Part shown: one piece after another, positions 61,130-64,000 of the stretch | Position numbering within the stretch: position 1 is the first letter of the stretch | Layout of the letters: the number at the start of each line of letters is the position of its first letter | Origin: Streptomyces albofaciens JCM 4342 | Lineage (GTDB): Bacteria > Actinomycetota > Actinomycetes > Streptomycetales > Streptomycetaceae | Assembly: GCF_008634025.1 (NCBI RefSeq) | Contig: NZ_PDCM01000001.1 | Span: forward strand, 2,415,501 to 2,479,500 | Reading direction: 5' to 3' | DNA: 64,000 nucleotides | Translations under genes and position numbers: made by a program | The notes under the pieces: model-generated | Told to the model about the DNA's origin: nothing | Databases searched by the model: none | The model's input: only the letters and a program-made list of their open reading frames with translations

Positions 61130-61987
61130 TTACTTCTTCTCCTCTTTCTTCGCCGGGCCGAACTCGTCGTCGATCATCTTGTTGAAGTTGGCGGTGGCGA
61201 GTTCGTAGTACTGCTGCTTGGTCATCTGCTGCTGCGGGACCGGCGGCAGCTTCAGCTTCTTGTCACCGTGCAGGAACGCCGGTGTGCCGGTCACTCCCTT
61301 GCGGCCGAACAGCGCGGTCATCTCCATCGTCCAGCGGTCGTACGTGCCGTTCTCGACCGCCGTCCGGAACTTCTCGTTGTTCTTCAGCTCCGGCACCTGG
61401 TCGGCCACCGAGAGCAGCTTCGCGTCCTTGGCGTACGCGTCGTCGGCCTCCTCCGGGTGGTTCTTCTCGGAGTACAGCGCGGCCTTGTACTTGAGGAACG
61501 CCTCCGGGCTCACGTTCAGGGCCGCGCCGAGCGCGCTGAGCGCGTTCTTGGAGCCCTCGCCGCCCTGTCCGCCGTCGATGAACGTGTACATGGTGAAACG
61601 GATCTTGTAGCGGCCGTCCTCCATGCCCTTCAGGAGGGCCGGGCCCGCGCTCTGCTCGAAGTTCGCGCAGGCCGGACAGCGGATGTCCTCGAAGACCTCC
61701 AGGGTCTCCTTCGCCTCCGGCTTCCCGATGACGATCTCGGTGCCGTTCTTGCCGCTGGTGTGGGCCGGTTCGACCAGATCGGCCTCCTTGGCCGCTTCCC
61801 ACCCGGTGGGCTCGTTCGCCTTCATGATGCCGAAGGCGATCCCGCCGGCGACGACGAGGACACCCACCACCGAGCCCGCCACGATGAGCTGCCGGCGGAC
61901 CTTCTCCTTCTTCTTCTGCCGGTCACGCTCGGCGCGGATCCGCTCGCGGGCTGCCTGCCTGCCCGCCTGGCTGTTGCGGTCGCTCAT
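61130..61987 (-). CDS. Membrane-anchored DsbA-like thioredoxin-fold protein, copy 2
   Basis: This 285-residue protein has a charged cytoplasmic start (ARERIRAERDRQKKKEKVRRQ, described by residues about 13-33), one membrane helix (about 35-54) and an extracytoplasmic DsbA/thioredoxin_4 domain with the redox motif CPAC in FEDIRCPACANFE. It ends in a Lys/Glu tail. It is closely similar to the gene at 62361-63203 through the N-terminus, the helix and KNALSALGAALNVSPEAFLKYK, so the two are tandem paralogues. Likely roles are disulfide formation or isomerisation in exported proteins. ATG at 61987 has GGGAAG upstream. Confidence 0.9.
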   Translation of the reverse strand: MSDRNSQAGRQAARERIRAERDRQKKKEKVRRQLIVAGSVVGVLVVAGGIAFGIMKANEPTGWEAAKEADLVEPAHTSGKNGTEIVIGKPEAKETLEVFEDIRCPACANFEQSAGPALLKGMEDGRYKIRFTMYTFIDGGQGGEGSKNALSALGAALNVSPEAFLKYKAALYSEKNHPEEADDAYAKDAKLLSVADQVPELKNNEKFRTAVENGTYDRWTMEMTALFGRKGVTGTPAFLHGDKKLKLPPVPQQQMTKQQYYELATANFNKMIDDEFGPAKKEEKK

Positions 61988-62031
61988 GGTGCTTCCCGAC
62001 TCCCTGTCCCGATTCCCTTGGTACGTGCATG

Positions 62032-62118
62032 TCAGTACGCGGCGGTCGCGGGCCGGGGCGGGCCGCGCCGTACGACGCAGTGCCCGAGCCGGGGGAGCGG
62101 GCGGACGGGACGTATCCG
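62032..62118 (-). pseudogene. Fragment matching the 3-prime end of the neighbouring membrane-protein gene
   Basis: In one frame the minus strand reads ...PRLGHCVVRRGPPRPATAAY and stops at 62032. The complete gene at 63266-63925 ends ...VPLLVHCVVRRGPPCSLAA. The DNA for the shared core matches at 16 of 17 bases (62067-62083 against 63295-63311). The fragment lies 44 bases before DsbA copy 2, and the full gene lies 62 bases before copy 1. It looks like the remains of a tandem duplication that included the end of the upstream gene. Confidence 0.65.
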
Positions 62119-62252
62119 GCGGCGTACCGCGCGCGGGCCGGCGGCGGACGGTCCGCCGGACGGCGCTCCCGGCCGTGCCCCGGTCCGCTCCATGCCCGGA
62201 GTCTGCCATGAGCACGGCGATCCGCAGGGTCAAGATTCGGCATCGGCGTACG

Positions 62253-62290
62253 CCGGAGCCCCGGACCGGGACATCGGTCCGGGGCTCCGG
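62253..62290 (-). terminator. Hairpin terminator after DsbA-like copy 1
   Basis: A 15-bp perfect stem (62253-62267 with 62276-62290, CCGGAGCCCCGGACC) and an 8-base loop lie about 70 bases beyond the stop on the minus strand. Confidence 0.85.
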
Positions 62291-62360
62291 GAAGGGCGCT
62301 CTGGGAGATGCGCTCAAGCGGATGCGCTCAAGCAGAGGTGTTCAAGGAGGGACGCTCAGG

Positions 62361-63203
62361 TCAGCCCTTCATCGCCTTGTCGACCTCCGCGTTGAACGCG
62401 TCCGGGGTGGACGGCGCGACCTTGCCGTTCGCCGAGTCGGTGCCCAGCACCGTGTCGTCCAGCTTGACCGTCGGCGTGCTCTTGACGTCCTTGAAGGAGT
62501 TGAAGTTCTCCGACATCTCCAGCGCCCAGCGGTTGTACGTACCGGCCTTCACGGCGCTCTCGAACTTGTCGTTGCCCTTCAGCTCCGGCACCGTGTCGGC
62601 CACCTTCAGCAGGTAGGCGTTGTCGGCGAACTTGTCCGGCCCGGTCTCCTCCGGGTGGTACTTCTTCGAGAACAGCGCTTCCTTGTACTTCAGGAACGCG
62701 TCCGGGCTCACGTTGAGCGCGGCCCCCATCGCGCTGAGCGCGTTTTTGGAGCCGGTGCCCTGGAGGTTGTTGTCCAGGAAGGTGCCCAGGTGGATGGAGG
62801 CCTTGTACTTGCCGTCCTTCAGGTCCTTCTGGATCGTCTCGCCGACGTTCTGCTCGAAGTTGGCGCAGCCGGGGCAGCGGGCGTCCTCGAAGAGCGACAG
62901 CGTGTGCTTGGCGTCCTTCTTGCCGAGGGTGATGTCCGTGCCGTTCTTGCCGGCGGTGTTGGCCGGCTGGACCAGCTTGGCGCTCGCGGCCTTGGCCCAC
63001 TTGTCGGCGCCGCCGCCCGAGTCGCCGCCGCCCGAGTTGGCCACGGCGACGCCGATGCCGCCCGCGATGGCCAGCACGGCGACGATCGCGCCGCCGACGG
63101 TCAGCTGCCGGCGGACCTTCTCCTTCTTCTTCTGGCGCTCGCGCTCGGCGCGCAGCCGCTCACGGGCTGCCTGCTTGTTGGCCTGGCTGTTGCGGTTGCT
63201 CAT
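62361..63203 (-). CDS. Membrane-anchored DsbA-like thioredoxin-fold protein, copy 1
   Basis: This 280-residue paralogue of the gene at 61130 starts MSNRNSQANKQAARERLRAE, with a basic cytoplasmic part, a membrane helix (about 34-55) and a Gly/Ser spacer. The DsbA domain has the redox motif CPGC in FEDARCPGCANFE, then KNALSAMGAALNVSPDAFLKYKEALF. The CPGC and CPAC dipeptides suggest different redox potentials. It follows the membrane-protein gene by 62 bases and is probably co-transcribed. It lacks the C-terminal Lys-rich tail of copy 2. Confidence 0.9.
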   Translation of the reverse strand: MSNRNSQANKQAARERLRAERERQKKKEKVRRQLTVGGAIVAVLAIAGGIGVAVANSGGGDSGGGADKWAKAASAKLVQPANTAGKNGTDITLGKKDAKHTLSLFEDARCPGCANFEQNVGETIQKDLKDGKYKASIHLGTFLDNNLQGTGSKNALSAMGAALNVSPDAFLKYKEALFSKKYHPEETGPDKFADNAYLLKVADTVPELKGNDKFESAVKAGTYNRWALEMSENFNSFKDVKSTPTVKLDDTVLGTDSANGKVAPSTPDAFNAEVDKAMKG

Positions 63204-63265
63204 GACTGTCCTGCTCCTGGGAAAGGTGTGAACGGGTGCCTGTCCGACGAGCCGCGGCCCGAAGG

Positions 63266-63925
63266 CTACGCGGCGAGGGAGCAGGGCGGTCCACGCCGTA
63301 CGACACAGTGCACGAGGAGGGGGACGGCCCGCGGGGCCGGTTCGGTACGCGTGGGCCGGGCCGTCGGGCGGTGCGGCACGGGCAGCGCCCGGACGACCGC
63401 CACCGCCAGCAGCAGCGGCCGGAACGCGAACGCGGTCACGGCCCCCAGCAGCTGGGCCAGCGCCGCCTCGCCCCGCCGCAGCCAGGCCGCCGCGAGCAGA
63501 CCCACCGCGACATGCGCGGCGAGCAGCAGCAGCCAGGTCGAGACGGGCGCCGGATCGTCACCGGACAGGTGCGCCAGCGGCGTGCCCACATTGCCGCCGC
63601 CGCACAGCAGGTCCACGCCCAGGGACCGCAGCGGACCGGTGACCGGCCCGCCGGCCCGCCCGTAGCAGGTGTGCTGGCCGGTGCTGAAGACCGTGTCGGC
63701 GGCCAGCTCCAGCGGTACGAGCAGGGCGGCGATGCGCCAGAAGCCGCGCTCCCGGCCGGCCAGCGCGTACGAGACGGTGAAGACGGCGGCCGAGAGGGCG
63801 GCGACGAGGGTCAGGGGCAGCGGCATCCGGGACAGCAGCACATGGCCCGCGGCGGACAGCGTCACGCACAGCGCCGTGAAGAGCGCCGCGCGCAGTGCCC
63901 GCAGGTGTGCCGCCGAGATGTCCAT
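63266..63925 (-). CDS. Small polytopic membrane protein upstream of DsbA-like gene
   Basis: I do not recognise the family. The 219-residue protein has about five hydrophobic segments (LFTALCVTLSAAGHVLL, LVAALSAAVFTVSYAL, RIAALLVPLELAADTVF, WLLLLAAHVAVGLLAAAWL, LAQLLGAVTAFAFRPLLLAVAVV). Two Cys lie in a predicted loop (QHTCYGRAGG and VDLLCGGGN). The C-terminus is Pro/Arg-rich and ends HCVVRRGPPCSLAA. Its place directly before a DsbA-like gene and the Cys pair suggest, as inference only, a redox or metal-handling partner. A weak start context makes the ATG at 63925 likely rather than certain. Confidence 0.75.
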   Translation of the reverse strand: MDISAAHLRALRAALFTALCVTLSAAGHVLLSRMPLPLTLVAALSAAVFTVSYALAGRERGFWRIAALLVPLELAADTVFSTGQHTCYGRAGGPVTGPLRSLGVDLLCGGGNVGTPLAHLSGDDPAPVSTWLLLLAAHVAVGLLAAAWLRRGEAALAQLLGAVTAFAFRPLLLAVAVVRALPVPHRPTARPTRTEPAPRAVPLLVHCVVRRGPPCSLAA

Positions 63926-64000
63926 TGCAGCGAGTCTGCCATGGTCCGGTGTAAGAGGGGACTAAGAGGCGCGAACACGTGACCGCGCCCCTCGCCCCGC

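Larger units (their letters stand above)
61988..62360. other. Region between the DsbA-like genes (373 bp)
   Basis: Going along the minus strand it holds the terminator of copy 1 (62253-62290), a GC-rich stretch, the fragment of a membrane-protein gene end (62032-62118) and the leader of copy 2. Two 14-bp direct repeats (GATGCGCTCAAGCG type) lie near 62307-62336. Confidence 0.65.

Overview
This 64 kb window is high-GC (about 70-75 percent) chromosomal DNA of a Streptomyces or very close relative. The evidence is the strong G/C bias at third codon positions, frequent GTG starts, many putative leaderless promoters, and a division/cell-wall (dcw) cluster without ftsA, murC or mraZ but with divIVA, sepF and ylmG after ftsZ. 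The gene order matches what I recall of the core region of Streptomyces chromosomes. I see no insertion sequence, prophage, CRISPR array, rRNA or tRNA gene.

Layout. 1-16 kb is mainly primary metabolism. It holds a class II DAHP synthase, an iron-storage pair (bacterioferritin and its ferredoxin, with a likely iron box), a sulfite-oxidase-like enzyme, endonuclease IV, and a PASTA Ser/Thr kinase. It also holds thiO-thiS-thiG behind a TPP riboswitch, a flavoprotein reductase, an Rv2175c-type DNA-binding protein, thiE, metF, a Tyr/Gln-rich membrane protein and a CrtI-like oxidoreductase. The kinase, Rv2175c, metF and DAHP synthase also cluster in mycobacteria. 16-24 kb is more accessory. It has a DUF4126 protein with an upstream dyad, a degenerate ABC ATPase - YhgE/Pip exporter - TetR operon with a 24-bp perfect palindrome, a HEPN protein, a methyltransferase, a DUF3040 protein and several GC-rich tandem repeats. 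23.8-29 kb is a MoxR - DUF58 - TgpA transglutaminase operon, followed by a beta-carbonic anhydrase.

30-49 kb is the dcw cluster, all on the plus strand: rsmH, ftsL, a previously unlisted 41-codon ORF, ftsI, murE, murF, mraY, murD, ftsW, murG, ftsQ, ftsZ, pgeF, ylmE, sepF, ylmG, divIVA. Many of its genes are translationally coupled. These genes make lipid II (murE to murG), build the divisome (ftsL/I/W/Q/Z, sepF, ylmG) and direct polar growth (divIVA). The cluster ends at a strong terminator. 49-64 kb carries a T-box-controlled ileS, a DksA/TraR-like protein with a histone-like tail, lspA, an RluA-family pseudouridine synthase, a CPA1 antiporter, an MscS channel, a dienelactone-hydrolase-like protein, a Tat-exported PhoD phosphatase and two tandem membrane-anchored DsbA-like proteins next to a small membrane protein.

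I did not find a clearly new defence or biosynthetic system. The most original observations are the coupled repeat-containing small ORF between ftsL and ftsI, TGG repeats phased at 10 bp over the rsmH promoter without an mraZ gene, a DsbA-like tandem duplication that left a 3-prime gene fragment behind, and an ABC ATPase with altered catalytic motifs feeding a YhgE exporter.
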